Origin: Caulobacteraceae bacterium UBA3198
Lineage (GTDB): Bacteria; Pseudomonadota; Alphaproteobacteria; Caulobacterales; Caulobacteraceae
Direction of reading: 5' to 3'
DNA length: 64,000 nucleotides
Assembly (NCBI GenBank): GCA_002363865.1
Contig: DEWY01000008.1
Location: forward strand, 44,666-108,665
This document shows, one piece after another, positions 19,082 through 29,106 of this stretch. The notes beneath the pieces are model-generated. The model saw only the letters and a list, made by a program, of their open reading frames with translations, made no database searches and had not been told where the DNA came from. How positions within the stretch are numbered: position 1 is the first letter of the stretch; every line of letters starts with the position of its first letter. A program made the translations under genes and the position numbers.

Positions 19082-19731
19082 CCGAACCCGACGCGCTGTT
19101 CGACGAAGACGCCCTGGAGGCGGCCCGCATCCTCTTCGCCCGCAAGGCGGAGTTCATGATGGGGGCCGTGGCCATGGACGGCCTGCCGGCGCCGGACCTG
19201 CCGGAAGTGGCCTTCGCCGGCCGCTCCAATGTGGGCAAGTCGTCCCTGATCAACGCCCTGGTGGGTCACAAGCATCTGGCGCGGGCCTCCAATGCGCCAG
19301 GCCGCACCCGGGAAGTGAACTTCTTCGTGCTGGACGAGCGCCTGCGGTTGGTGGACCTGCCCGGCTACGGGTGGGCGCGGGCGGCCCGCAGCGAGGTCAA
19401 GAAGTTCCAGAATCTGGGCCGCGACTATCTGCGGGGCCGGCCCAACCTGAAGCGCGCCTATCTGCTGATCGACGCCCGCCATGGGCTGAAAGAGGTGGAC
19501 GGCGAGCCCATGGACGCCTTCGACCGGGCCGCGGTCTCCTATCAGATCGTGCTGACCAAGGCCGACAAGCTGCGGCCGGCCGCCGTCGAGGCCGTGCGCC
19601 AGCAGACCGAGGCCGCCATCGCCAAACGCCCGGCCGCCTTCCCCCGGGTGCTGGCCACCTCGTCGGAGACTGGCGCCGGCATGCCCGAGCTGCGGGCCGA
19701 GATCGCCGCGGCCTGCGCCGTCGCGCCCTAG
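19078..19731 (+). CDS. engB: Ribosome biogenesis GTPase EngB (YihA/YsxC)
   Basis: GTPase of 217 aa. The G1 loop AGRSNVGKSSLINAL lies at about 41-55, G3 is in DLPGYGWA, and the TKAD motif (G4) is at about 160-163. EngB acts in assembly of the large ribosomal subunit. It starts at GTG overlapping the yidC stop, so the two are translationally coupled, as in many alphaproteobacteria. The cluster is then interrupted by an opposite-strand amidohydrolase gene. Confidence 0.95.
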   Translation: MTEPDALFDEDALEAARILFARKAEFMMGAVAMDGLPAPDLPEVAFAGRSNVGKSSLINALVGHKHLARASNAPGRTREVNFFVLDERLRLVDLPGYGWARAARSEVKKFQNLGRDYLRGRPNLKRAYLLIDARHGLKEVDGEPMDAFDRAAVSYQIVLTKADKLRPAAVEAVRQQTEAAIAKRPAAFPRVLATSSETGAGMPELRAEIAAACAVAP

Positions 19732-19748
19732 GCTCCCGCGGGGGCGCC

Positions 19749-21038
19749 CTAGGGGCGCTTCACCGTCTCGCCGCCCTTCATCACGAAGACCGGGGCCTCC
19801 AGCAGGGTGACGTCGCTGAGCGGGTCGCCGACGACGCCGACCAGATCGCCCCAGGCGCCGGGCGCCACCACACCCACCTCGCCGGCCTGGCCGAGAGCCT
19901 CGGCGGCGTTGATCGTGGCCGTCTGGATGGCCTGCAGGGGCGTGGCGCCATAGCGGACCATGACAGCGAACTGCCGGCCGTTCTGGCCGTGGGGGAAGAC
20001 CCCGGCGTCGGTGCCATAGACCATCTTCACCCCCGCCTTCAGGGCCTTGCGGAAGTTCTCCCGCTGGATCTCGGCGATGTCGCGGTCCTTGCGCAGATTG
20101 TCCTCCAGCACGCCGTTCTTGCGCCCCTCGGACTGGGTGTATTCGGTGTTGTAGATGTCCATGCTGAACCAGGCGCTGTGCTCGCGGGCCAGGCGGATGC
20201 CCTCGTCGTCCACCAGGCTGGCGTGCTCGATGGTGTCAACGCCCCCCAGGATGGCCGCGCGGATGCCCGGCGCCCCATGGGCGTGGGCGGCCACCTTCAT
20301 GCCGGCCATGTGGGCAGCTTCGGTGACGGCCTTGATCTCATCGATGGCCAGCTGCTGGGCGCCGGGCTCCGAGCCCCGGGAGAAGACCCCGCCGGTGGCG
20401 CAGATCTTGATCACCTGGGCGCCGTACTTGCGCAGGGTCCGCACATTGCGCCGGGCGGCCTCGGGGCCGTCGGCCACATAGGGGCTCTTCTCGTCCATGG
20501 AGGGTGGGAAGAAGGTGGAGTCGCAGTGCCCGCCCGTGGCGCCAAAGGAATAAGCCGCAGTCACGATGCGCGGGCCGGGGATATGGCCCTCTGCGACGGC
20601 TTCACGTAGCCCTACATCGCCGTAGAACTCCGAGCCCACATTGCGCACCGTGGTGAAGCCGGCCTCCAGGGTGTCCTTGGCGCTGCGGGTCCCCACCGCC
20701 GTCCAGAAGGCGTCAGAGAACTGCAGATAGTTGTAGCCGCCATAGATGGGGGTGGAGGTCAGGTGGACATGCATGTCGATCAGGCCGGGCAGCAGGGTGA
20801 CGCCGGGCAGGTCCACCCGGGTCGCCCCGGCCGGATCGGCAGACGCCTGGGCCGCGGTGCTCACCGCGCTCACCTTGCCGTCAGTGATCACCACCACCGG
20901 GTCGGCCAGCATGCGGCCGCTGGCGGGGTCGAGCAGCTGGGCGGCGCGGACGACGACGGTCTGCGCCTGGGCGGCGCTGGCGACGAGGCTGAGCGCCAGG
21001 GCGCCCAGAAGACGGTTGCGAAGACTGTTCTGACCCAT
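19749..21038 (-). CDS. Exported amidohydrolase family protein
   Basis: Protein of 429 aa from the ATG ending at 21038, chosen because it gives a signal peptide (LGALALSLVASAAQAQ). The metal-dependent hydrolase core has GLIDMHVHL (two His ligands), then KVAAHAHGAPG, and the late Asp in VYGTDAGVFPHG. It resembles the imidazolonepropionase-like/Xaa-Pro dipeptidase group often found as secreted enzymes in Caulobacterales. The substrate is unknown, with cyclic imides or dipeptides possible. It is convergent to engB and divergent from argB. Confidence 0.88.
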   Translation of the reverse strand: MGQNSLRNRLLGALALSLVASAAQAQTVVVRAAQLLDPASGRMLADPVVVITDGKVSAVSTAAQASADPAGATRVDLPGVTLLPGLIDMHVHLTSTPIYGGYNYLQFSDAFWTAVGTRSAKDTLEAGFTTVRNVGSEFYGDVGLREAVAEGHIPGPRIVTAAYSFGATGGHCDSTFFPPSMDEKSPYVADGPEAARRNVRTLRKYGAQVIKICATGGVFSRGSEPGAQQLAIDEIKAVTEAAHMAGMKVAAHAHGAPGIRAAILGGVDTIEHASLVDDEGIRLAREHSAWFSMDIYNTEYTQSEGRKNGVLEDNLRKDRDIAEIQRENFRKALKAGVKMVYGTDAGVFPHGQNGRQFAVMVRYGATPLQAIQTATINAAEALGQAGEVGVVAPGAWGDLVGVVGDPLSDVTLLEAPVFVMKGGETVKRP

Positions 21039-21227
21039 GGACGTGTCCCCCGACTCTCGAGCCCCTGTTGGCCCTTTCCCCGGCATAGGCGTGCGGCGGG
21101 CCGCCGTCGATGCGGGATTCTTGCCCCGCGTGCGAGAAGACCGGCGGCGCCGAAGGGACGGGCGCCGGGTGACACGGGGGCCGCCGTCGGCTATCGGGGC
21201 GCTCCAGGATCAGGGAGCCGCCGCTAA

Positions 21228-22142
21228 GTGACCGACACCCCCGAAGAGGAAGGCTGGGCCACCGCCCGCACGCTGGCCGAGGCCCTGCCCTTCATCCAGC
21301 ACTACGACCGCGAAACCGTGGTCATCAAGTACGGCGGCCACGCCATGGGCGAGGAGTCGGTCGCCAAGCTGTTCGCCGCCGACGCGGTGCTGCTGAAGAT
21401 GCTGGGCGTCCATCCGGTGGTGGTCCATGGGGGCGGCCCGCAGATCTCACGGATGCTGGACAAGGCCGGCGTGAAGTCGAGCTTCGTGGACGGCCTGCGG
21501 GTGACCGATGCGGCCACCATGGAGGTCGCCGAGATGGTGCTGTCAGGCGCCATCAACAAGGAGATCGCCAACTGGATCACCCTGGCCGGCGCCGAGGCCG
21601 ATGTGCGCGGGGTGGGCCTGTCGGGCAAGGACGCGCGGCTGATCACGGTGGAAAAGGCCGTGCGGACCCGCAAGGACCCCGGCAGCCAGATCGAGCAGGC
21701 CGTGGACCTGGGCTTTGTGGGCGAGCCCACCAAGGTCGATCCCAAGCTGATCGAAGCCCTGATCTACGCCGATGAGGACTATGTCCCGGTGATCGCCCCC
21801 ATCGGTGTGTCCAAGGACGGCGAGACCTATAACATCAACGCCGACACCGTGGCCGGCGCCCTGGCCGGCGCCCTGCGGGCCAAGCGCATGCTGCTGCTGA
21901 CCGACGTGCGCGGGGTGCTCGACGCCAAGGGCGAGCTGATCCGCGAGATGAACCTGGCCCAGGCCCGGGAGGCCATCGCCTCAGGCGTGGCCACCGGCGG
22001 CATGATCCCCAAGCTGGAGACCGCCATCAATGCGGTGGAGTCCGGCGTGCAGGCGGTGGTCATCCTCGACGGCCGTCGGCCCCACGCCATGCTGGTGGAG
22101 CTGTTCTCCGAGCACGGCGCCGGCACGCTGATCTCGGCCTGA
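21228..22142 (+). CDS. argB: Acetylglutamate kinase
   Basis: Protein of 304 aa. The N-terminal VIKYGGHAMG (about 28-37) and VVVHGGGPQISRML (about 64-77) are the phosphate-binding and acetylglutamate-binding signatures of the amino-acid kinase family. LTDVRGVLDAKGE and GGMIPKLETAI lie toward the C terminus. It catalyses the second step of arginine synthesis. It starts at GTG and is followed 8 bases later by a HAD nucleotidase gene and then dapD. Confidence 0.96.
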   Translation: MTDTPEEEGWATARTLAEALPFIQHYDRETVVIKYGGHAMGEESVAKLFAADAVLLKMLGVHPVVVHGGGPQISRMLDKAGVKSSFVDGLRVTDAATMEVAEMVLSGAINKEIANWITLAGAEADVRGVGLSGKDARLITVEKAVRTRKDPGSQIEQAVDLGFVGEPTKVDPKLIEALIYADEDYVPVIAPIGVSKDGETYNINADTVAGALAGALRAKRMLLLTDVRGVLDAKGELIREMNLAQAREAIASGVATGGMIPKLETAINAVESGVQAVVILDGRRPHAMLVELFSEHGAGTLISA

Positions 22143-22150
22143 CCCGCAGC

Positions 22151-22812
22151 ATGAGCGCCGACCTCGCCCATATCGACACCTGGCTCTTCGACCTCGACAA
22201 CACCCTCTATCCGGCCGAGTCCGGCTTCATGGGCGAGGTCGAGGGCCGCATGACCACCTTTGTGGCCAAGGTCACAGGCCTGCCAACGGATCAAGCCTAC
22301 GCCCTGCAGAAGCGCTATCTGGAAGAACATGGCCTGACCCTCCGCGGGCTGATGCTCGACCATGGGGTGGACCCGGCCGACTTCCACGCCCTGTTCCACG
22401 ATCTGTCCCTGCAGGTGCTGGCCCACGACGCCGACCTGCTGGCCGCCCTGGAGCGCCTGCCCGGCCGGCGGCTGATCTTCACCAACGCCGACGCCTTCCA
22501 CGCCGAACGGGTGCTATCGCACCTGGGCCTGCATCACCTGTTCGACGATGTGTTTCACATCGATTCCTTCGGGTTCAGGCCCAAGCCCGATCCGGCCGCC
22601 TTCACCGCCATGCTGGACGCCCACGGCATGGCCCCGGACGCCACGGCCTTCTTCGAGGATTCCGAGCGCAACCTCGCCCCGGCTGCAGCGCTCGGCATGA
22701 CCACCGTGCTGGTGGGCGCCCATGCGGCCGCCTCGCCTGCCCCCTTCGTCCACCATCGCACCGAAAAGCTGGCGCCGTTCCTGGCGACCGCGCGCCTCAG
22801 GGAGACCCGCCG

Positions 22813-22816
<4 letters not shown>
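22151..22816 (+). CDS. HAD-family pyrimidine 5'-nucleotidase
   Basis: Protein of 221 aa. Motif I FDLDNTLYP holds the nucleophile Asp14 and Asp16, motif II is in IFTNAD, and motif III/IV is seen in FRPKPDP and FFEDSERN. The form matches the YjjG/SDT1-like pyrimidine 5'-nucleotidases that sit beside argB in many alphaproteobacteria. It probably removes phosphate from UMP, CMP or damaged nucleotides. The stop overlaps the dapD start (ATGA). Confidence 0.88.
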
Positions 22817-23652
<836 letters not shown>

Positions 23653-23792
23653 CGACCACGTTCATTGTTGTTGGCGAGCGCCGTACATCCCCAGACTGAG
23701 ATGATCGCTCGCCATTAATCACCCCAGGCTGGGCTTGGCTGTGTCTGGACCGGCCATTGCCGAGGGCGGCCACGAGGGCTAACTGCTTGCCC

Positions 23793-24950
23793 ATGAGCAG
23801 CCTCGACCCCGTCCGCCTGACCCAGGACCTGATCCGCCGCCCCTCCGTCACCCCGGCCGACGCCGGCGCCATGGACGTGCTGGAGGCCGAACTGGCCAAG
23901 CTGGGGTTCGTCTGCCGCCGGATGCGGTTCGGCGAGATCGAGAACCTGTACGCCCGCTGGGGGACCGCCCGACCGAACCTCTGCTTTGCGGGCCACACCG
24001 ATGTGGTGCCGGTGGGGGACGCCGGCGCCTGGAGCCATGACGCCTTCGCCGCCAAGATCGTCGATGACATCCTGATCGGCCGCGGCGCGGTGGACATGAA
24101 GAGCGCGCTGGCCGCCTTCGCCGCCGCCGCCGCCGCCGCCCTAGCCCGCGGCGACGTCACCGGCTCCCTGTCCTTCCTGATCACCGGGGACGAGGAAGGG
24201 ATCGCCGTCGACGGCACCAAGAAGGTCGTCGAGGCCCTGATGGCCGAGGGCGAGCTCGTCGACCATTGCGTGGTGGGCGAGCCCACCAGCGCCGAGACCT
24301 TCGGCGACATGGTCAAGATTGGCCGCCGCGGCTCGATCAACGCCGAGATCGTCGTGGAAGGCCGTCAGGGCCACGTGGCCTATCCCCACCGGGCGGCCAA
24401 TCCCGTCCCGGTGCTGGTGCGCATCCTGGCGGCCCTGGACGCCCATGTGCTGGACGAGGGCTATACGGGCTTCCAGCCCTCCAACCTCGAGATCACCACG
24501 GTGGACGTCGGCAACGCCGCCACCAATGTGATTCCCGCCCAGGCCAAGGCCCGGGTGAACATCCGCTTCAATCCTGGCCACCGGGGCGCCGACCTCGCCG
24601 CCTGGATCGAAGGCGTGGCCCAGGCCAAGGCCGAAGGCTTCGATGGCGCCGTACGGGTGACGCCCTCGATCAGCGGCGAGGCCTTCCTGACCGAGCCCGG
24701 GGACTTCACCGACGTGGTCGCCGCCGCCGTGCGCGACGTGGCCGGCCGCGATCCGGAGCTGTCCACCACCGGCGGCACGTCGGACGCCCGCTTCATCCGC
24801 GCCCTATGCCCGGTTGTGGAGCTGGGGCTGGTGGGCAAGACCATGCATGCGGTGGACGAACGCGCGCCGGTGGCCGAGATTCGCGATCTGCAGGCGGTCT
24901 ATGAGCGGCTGATCGCCCGCTATTTCGCGCGGTTCGGTTCGCCCTCGTAG
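23793..24950 (+). CDS. dapE: Succinyl-diaminopimelate desuccinylase
   Basis: Protein of 385 aa from ATG 23793, with MSSLDPVRLTQDLIRRPSVT matching the usual DapE N terminus. The M20 di-zinc motifs are FAGHTDVVPVG (about 65-75), GRGAVDMKSALAAF (about 94-107) and the catalytic TGDEEG (about 131-136). It releases succinate to give LL-diaminopimelate. A 140-base gap separates it from dapD. Its last 31 bases overlap the 3' end of truA on the opposite strand. Confidence 0.96.
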   Translation: MSSLDPVRLTQDLIRRPSVTPADAGAMDVLEAELAKLGFVCRRMRFGEIENLYARWGTARPNLCFAGHTDVVPVGDAGAWSHDAFAAKIVDDILIGRGAVDMKSALAAFAAAAAAALARGDVTGSLSFLITGDEEGIAVDGTKKVVEALMAEGELVDHCVVGEPTSAETFGDMVKIGRRGSINAEIVVEGRQGHVAYPHRAANPVPVLVRILAALDAHVLDEGYTGFQPSNLEITTVDVGNAATNVIPAQAKARVNIRFNPGHRGADLAAWIEGVAQAKAEGFDGAVRVTPSISGEAFLTEPGDFTDVVAAAVRDVAGRDPELSTTGGTSDARFIRALCPVVELGLVGKTMHAVDERAPVAEIRDLQAVYERLIARYFARFGSPS

Positions 24951-25684
24951 CGCACGCCGACCAGATAGAGGCCCGTGGACGGCGCCACGGGGCCGCAGGC
25001 GCGGCGATCGCGGGCGGCCAAGGCGTCAACCACATCAGCCGCGCTCCAGCGCCCCAGCCCCACCTCCGCCAGGGTGCCGGTCATGGAGCGGACCTGCCGG
25101 TGGAGGAAGGAGCGGGAGGCGAACTCCAGCACCACCTCGTCCCCCTCGCGGCGCACGCCGGCCACGTCCAGGGTCTTCATCGGCGACTTGGCCTGACACT
25201 GCAGGTCCCGGAAGGTGGTGAAGTCGTGATGGCCCACCAGGGCCTGGGCGGCGGCATGCATGGCGGCCGCATCCAGGGGCTTCTTCACATGCCAGACCCG
25301 CCCCCAGTCCAGGGCCGGCGGCGCTGTGCGATTGAGGATGCGATAGATGTAGCGCCGCTCGGTGGCCGAGAAGCGGGCGTGCCAGCGGGGGTCCTCCACC
25401 AGCTCGGCCGACAGGATGGCGATGGGCTGGGGCACGAGATGGGCGTTCAGGGCGTCGCGGACCACCTCGGGCTTCCAGGCCTTGTCCAGGTCCACATGCA
25501 CCACCTGGCCGGTGGCGTGGACGCCGGTGTCGGTCCGGCCCGCCGCCTGCAGCCGCAGGTCCTGGCCGCAGAAGCCCTTGACCGCCGCCTCGATAGCCCC
25601 CTGCACCGAGGCCAGCCCCGCCTGGGCCTGGAAGCCGCGATAGGGTCGTCCGTCATACTCGACGGTGAGCTTGTAGCGGGGCAT
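24920..25684 (-). CDS. truA: tRNA pseudouridine(38-40) synthase
   Basis: Protein of 254 aa beginning MPRYKLTVEYDG, a typical TruA start. The catalytic aspartate is Asp52 in AGRTDTGVHATGQ. It converts U38-U40 in the anticodon arm. Its start codon and the fmt stop overlap as TGATG, so translation is coupled. Its 3' end overlaps the dapE 3' end by 31 bases, so both genes encode protein from the same DNA there. Confidence 0.96.
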   Translation of the reverse strand: MPRYKLTVEYDGRPYRGFQAQAGLASVQGAIEAAVKGFCGQDLRLQAAGRTDTGVHATGQVVHVDLDKAWKPEVVRDALNAHLVPQPIAILSAELVEDPRWHARFSATERRYIYRILNRTAPPALDWGRVWHVKKPLDAAAMHAAAQALVGHHDFTTFRDLQCQAKSPMKTLDVAGVRREGDEVVLEFASRSFLHRQVRSMTGTLAEVGLGRWSAADVVDALAARDRRACGPVAPSTGLYLVGVRYEGEPNRAK

Positions 25685-26610
25685 CAGCTGAGCTTCGTCC
25701 CCGCCGGCAGGGGGAAGCCGCGCAGGAAGACGTCGACCTCCTGCGGACCGCGGCCTTCCCGCTGCAGGCGCAGCAGGCGCACCGCGCCGTCGCCGCACGC
25801 CACGAGCAGATTATCGTCGAGCACCGCGCCGGGCGCGCCCGTCCCCTCCTCGCGGACACAGGCCAAAACCTTGACGCGCACCGGCCCCTTCTCGCCCGGC
25901 GCCTCGAACCAGGCGCCGGGAAAGGGCGACAGCCCCCGGATCTGGCCATCGACGCGGGCGGCCGGCTTGGTCCAATCGATACGGGCGGTCTTGGGGCGGA
26001 TCTTCTTGGCGTAGGTGACGCCCTCGGTCCCTTGCGGGATTTCTTCGGCGATGCCGGCCTCGATCTTCGGCAGGGTTTCCGCCAGCAGGTCGGCGCCCAG
26101 CTCGGCCAGGCGGTCATGGATGTCGCCGGCGGTGTCCCGGGGCCCGATGCGCACGGTGGCTGTGGCCAGCACCGGGCCCTCGTCCAGGCCCTCGGTCATC
26201 CGCATGACCTGGACGCCGCTGATCTCGTCGCCGGCCATCACCGCCCGCTGGATGGGGGCCGCGCCCCGCCAGCGGGGCAGAAGCGAGCCATGCAGGTTGA
26301 AGGCGCCGAGCCGCGGCGCCTCCAACACCTCCCGGGTGAGGATCTGGCCGTAGGCGACCACGCAGGCGGCGTCGAGGTCGAGGGCCCGGAAGGCCGCGAT
26401 CTCGTCAGGATCCCGCATGGAGGCGGGGGTCCTCACCGGCAGGCCATGCTCCAGCGCGAAAGTGTGCACCGGCGAGGGTTTGAGCGTCTGCCCCCGGCCC
26501 CGGGGCGCCGGCGGCTGCGAATAGACACAGGCGATATCGTGGCCGGCCGCCACCAGGCGGGCCAGGGCGACGACGGCGAAGTCAGGGGTACCAAGAAAAG
26601 CCAGACGCAT
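25684..26610 (-). CDS. fmt: Methionyl-tRNA formyltransferase
   Basis: Protein of 308 aa. The formyl-transfer site NLHGSLLPRWRGAAPIQRA holds Asn106 and His108, and the catalytic Asp follows in MTEGLDEGPVL (about 144). The C-terminal OB-like domain binds initiator tRNA. It is first in a two-gene operon with truA. def, which is often paired with fmt, is about 0.4 kb upstream on the same strand but separated by a plus-strand lipoprotein gene. Confidence 0.96.
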   Translation of the reverse strand: MRLAFLGTPDFAVVALARLVAAGHDIACVYSQPPAPRGRGQTLKPSPVHTFALEHGLPVRTPASMRDPDEIAAFRALDLDAACVVAYGQILTREVLEAPRLGAFNLHGSLLPRWRGAAPIQRAVMAGDEISGVQVMRMTEGLDEGPVLATATVRIGPRDTAGDIHDRLAELGADLLAETLPKIEAGIAEEIPQGTEGVTYAKKIRPKTARIDWTKPAARVDGQIRGLSPFPGAWFEAPGEKGPVRVKVLACVREEGTGAPGAVLDDNLLVACGDGAVRLLRLQREGRGPQEVDVFLRGFPLPAGTKLS

Positions 26611-26710
26611 GGACGCCGTTTACCTCGCCCCGTAGGGTGCGCAAAGCCGGGGGGAATGAACTGGCACGCAGGACCATTCTCCGACGGCCTCGAGAGAAGA
26701 GGAGATACCC

Positions 26711-26977
26711 ATGCGCAAGACCCTGACCATCACCGCCGCGGCCGCCCTGGCCCTGGTCCTGGCCGCCTGCACCCAGGCCGAACAGAACGAAGCCGAAGCC
26801 AATATGGACGAGGCCGCCGCCGAGGCCGGCGAAGCCGCCAACGACGTGGCCGATGCGGCCGGCGAAGCCGCCTCCGACGTCGCGGCCATGGCCGAAGGCG
26901 CCGCCGAGGAAGTCGGTGAGGCCATGGAGAACGCCGGCGACGAGATGAGCGAAGCGGCCGACGACGCCAGCAACTGA
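26711..26977 (+). CDS. Small acidic lipoprotein
   Basis: Protein of 88 aa. It has a lipoprotein signal (LVLAAC, Cys near 20), then about 65 residues made almost entirely of Ala, Glu, Asp, Gly, Asn and Met with repeating EAA/DVA/EAM units. This suggests a long amphipathic, highly acidic helix without a globular core. A strong AAGAGGAGAT ribosome site precedes the ATG. Similar short acidic lipoproteins occur in Caulobacterales, but I know of no established role. It is transcribed against its fmt and def neighbours. Confidence 0.75.
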   Translation: MRKTLTITAAAALALVLAACTQAEQNEAEANMDEAAAEAGEAANDVADAAGEAASDVAAMAEGAAEEVGEAMENAGDEMSEAADDASN

Positions 26978-27049
26978 CCTAGAGTACGAAACGAGCTTTT
27001 TGGGGGGCGGTCCGCAGGTCGGGCCGTCCTCCGTCGATTGAGGAACCCC

Positions 27050-27559
27050 TCAGGCGGCGCGGGCCTGCTTCTTGACCTTGGCCACCGCACGGTCGCGCTT
27101 CAGCCGCGACAGATGGTCGATGAACAGCACCCCTTCGAGGTGGTCCATCTCGTGCTGGATGCAGACGGCGAACAGCCCCTCGGCGTCTTCCTCGATCTGC
27201 TCGCCCTGATAATTCAGGTAGCGCAGCTTGACCTGGGCCGGGCGCTCAACCTCGTCATAGATGTCGGGGATCGACAGGCAGCCTTCCTCATAGGGGGCGG
27301 TGTCGTCCGACGACCAGAGGATTTCCGGGTTCACGTAATAGCGGGGCTGCCGCTCTTCGTCGGGACCGGCGATGTCCATGACGATGACGCGCTTGGGCAC
27401 GCCGATCTGGATGGCGGCCAAGCCGATGCCCGGCGCGGCGTACATGGTCTCGAGCATGTCGTCCATGAGGGCGCGCAGATCCTCGTCCACGGTCTCCACC
27501 GGCTGGGAGACCTGCTTGAGGATCGGGTTCGGGACCGTGAGAATTTCGCGAATGGCCAT
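27050..27559 (-). CDS. def: Peptide deformylase
   Basis: Protein of 169 aa. The start at MAIREILTVPNP is the usual N terminus; the frame remains open 156 bases further upstream but that part lacks similarity. The three family motifs are all present: GIGLAAIQIG (about 44-53), EGCLS with metal ligand Cys94, and QHEMDH with His136, Glu137 and His140. It removes the N-formyl group from nascent proteins. It lies 55 bases after rmuC on the same strand. Confidence 0.97.
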   Translation of the reverse strand: MAIREILTVPNPILKQVSQPVETVDEDLRALMDDMLETMYAAPGIGLAAIQIGVPKRVIVMDIAGPDEERQPRYYVNPEILWSSDDTAPYEEGCLSIPDIYDEVERPAQVKLRYLNYQGEQIEEDAEGLFAVCIQHEMDHLEGVLFIDHLSRLKRDRAVAKVKKQARAA

Positions 27560-27614
27560 GACTGCGAGGTAAGCGCGCCAAACCCGAGCGTCAAGGTCGG
27601 CCTTTGTCGCGGCC

Positions 27615-28901
27615 TCAGCCGTCCTCGCCGACGGCCCGGATTCGCGGCGCCGGGCCTGGCTCGCCGTCGGCCGCCAGCTTGGCCAGGGGGCGGACGGCGG
27701 TCTCGATGGGAGCAAGCTCCGGAATATCGCGCCCCTCGTGATCGACCTTCAGATCCTCGAAGCGCCGGGCCTGGGTCAGCACCTGGGTCTCAAGGGAGCC
27801 GACCATCTGATTGTACTTGCCCACCGCCTCTTCCAGCTTCTTGCCGACAGCGGCGGCATGGCCGCCCATCACCGACAGGCGCTTGTAAAGCTCACGGCCG
27901 AGCTTGGAGATTTCCTGGGCGTTGGCCGCCTGCTCCTCCACCCGCCAGCCATAGACCACGGCCTTGCACAGGGCGAACAGGGTGGTGGGCGTCACCACCA
28001 GCACCCGGCGGTCCATGGCCTCGCTCATCAGGTCCGGCGCCCGGTCAAGGGCGGCGGCCAGGAAGCTGTCACCGGGGATGAACATGGCCACGAAATCGGG
28101 CGAAGCGGAAAACTGGTCCCAATAGGCCTTGGCCGACAGGCTCTGCATATGGGCTCGGACGCTCTGGGCATGGCGCACGAAACAGGCCTCCCGGGCGGCG
28201 TCGTCTGTGGCCTCCTGGGCGTCCAGAAACGCGTTCAGCGAGCACTTGGCGTCGATGACGAACAGCGCCCCGCCGGGCAGGCGCACGGTCACGTCGGGGC
28301 GGCGGCGGCCCTCCTCGGTGTCGGTGGCCACCTGTTCCTCGAAATCATAGCGATGCGAGAGCCCTGCGGCCTCCAGCACATTGCGCAGGGTCTGCTCTCC
28401 CCAGCGCCCCTGGACGCCTGCCCCGCGGCGCAGGGCGGCCGAGAGCTTGCGCGCCTCTTCCTGGGTGGCGGTGGACGCGGTCAGCAGCTGGGCGATCTGG
28501 GCCTTCAGCCCACCGGTCTCCTCGGCGCGGGTCTTCTCCACCGCCGTGACCTGTTCCTGGAATTTGGCCAGGGTCTCAGCGACGGGCTTCAACTGCGCCT
28601 CGAGCCTGGCCTGGGCCAACTGCTCGCGGTTGCGGAAGGTTTCTTCGGTGCGCTTGAGCAGGGCCTCGGCCACCACATTGGCCGACTGGGCGGCCTGATT
28701 GCGCAAGATTTCGGCCTGGGCTTCGGACTGGGCCTTGAAGCTGCGCAGCTCGGCCTCGGCGTCAGCGCTCTGGTCGCGCAGGCTCCAGTAGTCGGCCTGC
28801 AGCCGGTCGGCGCGGCGCCGCTCCATCAGGGCCCAAGCGAAACCGGCGACCGCAGCCAGGGCGCAGGCCAGGATGGCGACGAGGGAGGCTTCCAGGTTCA
28901 T
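27615..28901 (-). CDS. rmuC: DNA recombination protein RmuC
   Basis: Protein of 428 aa. An N-terminal hydrophobic helix (about 5-25) is followed by a long coiled coil (about 30-190) and the RmuC nuclease-like domain with LRRGAGVQGRWGEQTLRNVL, then RPDVTVRLPGG and FVIDAKCSLNAFLDA. The RmuC family limits inversions at short repeats and is related to PD-(D/E)xK nucleases. It is upstream of def on the same strand. Confidence 0.93.
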   Translation of the reverse strand: MNLEASLVAILACALAAVAGFAWALMERRRADRLQADYWSLRDQSADAEAELRSFKAQSEAQAEILRNQAAQSANVVAEALLKRTEETFRNREQLAQARLEAQLKPVAETLAKFQEQVTAVEKTRAEETGGLKAQIAQLLTASTATQEEARKLSAALRRGAGVQGRWGEQTLRNVLEAAGLSHRYDFEEQVATDTEEGRRRPDVTVRLPGGALFVIDAKCSLNAFLDAQEATDDAAREACFVRHAQSVRAHMQSLSAKAYWDQFSASPDFVAMFIPGDSFLAAALDRAPDLMSEAMDRRVLVVTPTTLFALCKAVVYGWRVEEQAANAQEISKLGRELYKRLSVMGGHAAAVGKKLEEAVGKYNQMVGSLETQVLTQARRFEDLKVDHEGRDIPELAPIETAVRPLAKLAADGEPGPAPRIRAVGEDG

Positions 28902-28972
28902 GCTCCGTTCCTAGCCGGAGTCGGCGGCCGGGGCCAGGGGCGGGCGAAGGCCCTGGCCCGAACCCTTATCCG

Positions 28973-29061
28973 CCGTCACCCTCGGACTTGATCCGAGGGG
29001 CCATGAACACCTTGGCCAACCCCGTGTTCATGGATGGTCGGGTCAAGCCCGACCATGACGG
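28973..29061. repeat. Cloverleaf intergenic palindromic element, copy 1
   Basis: An outer CCGTC/GACGG clamp encloses three hairpins: 28979-28999 (8-bp stem CCCTCGGA, loop CTTGA), 29001-29033 (10-bp perfect stem CCATGAACAC, 13-base loop) and 29034-29056 (9-bp stem ATGGTCGGG, loop TCAAG). The loops of arms one and three are reverse complements. The same architecture recurs at 33034-33124 and 58210-58296. It lies between the rmuC start and the recR end. Confidence 0.8.
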
Positions 29062-29106
29062 TGAAAGGGGGGGCGAGACCGTCCGGTCATAGCCCTCACC
29101 CACCTC

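Noticed and set aside
26978..27049. Terminator between the small lipoprotein and def
   Set aside because: The GGGGGGCGG/CCGTCCTCC pairing is imperfect and no T-run follows on either strand.
28973..29061. tRNA or tRNA-like gene suggested by the cloverleaf fold
   Set aside because: It has no T-arm sequence, no anticodon-loop consensus and no acceptor end; three related copies with variable stems fit a repeat family.
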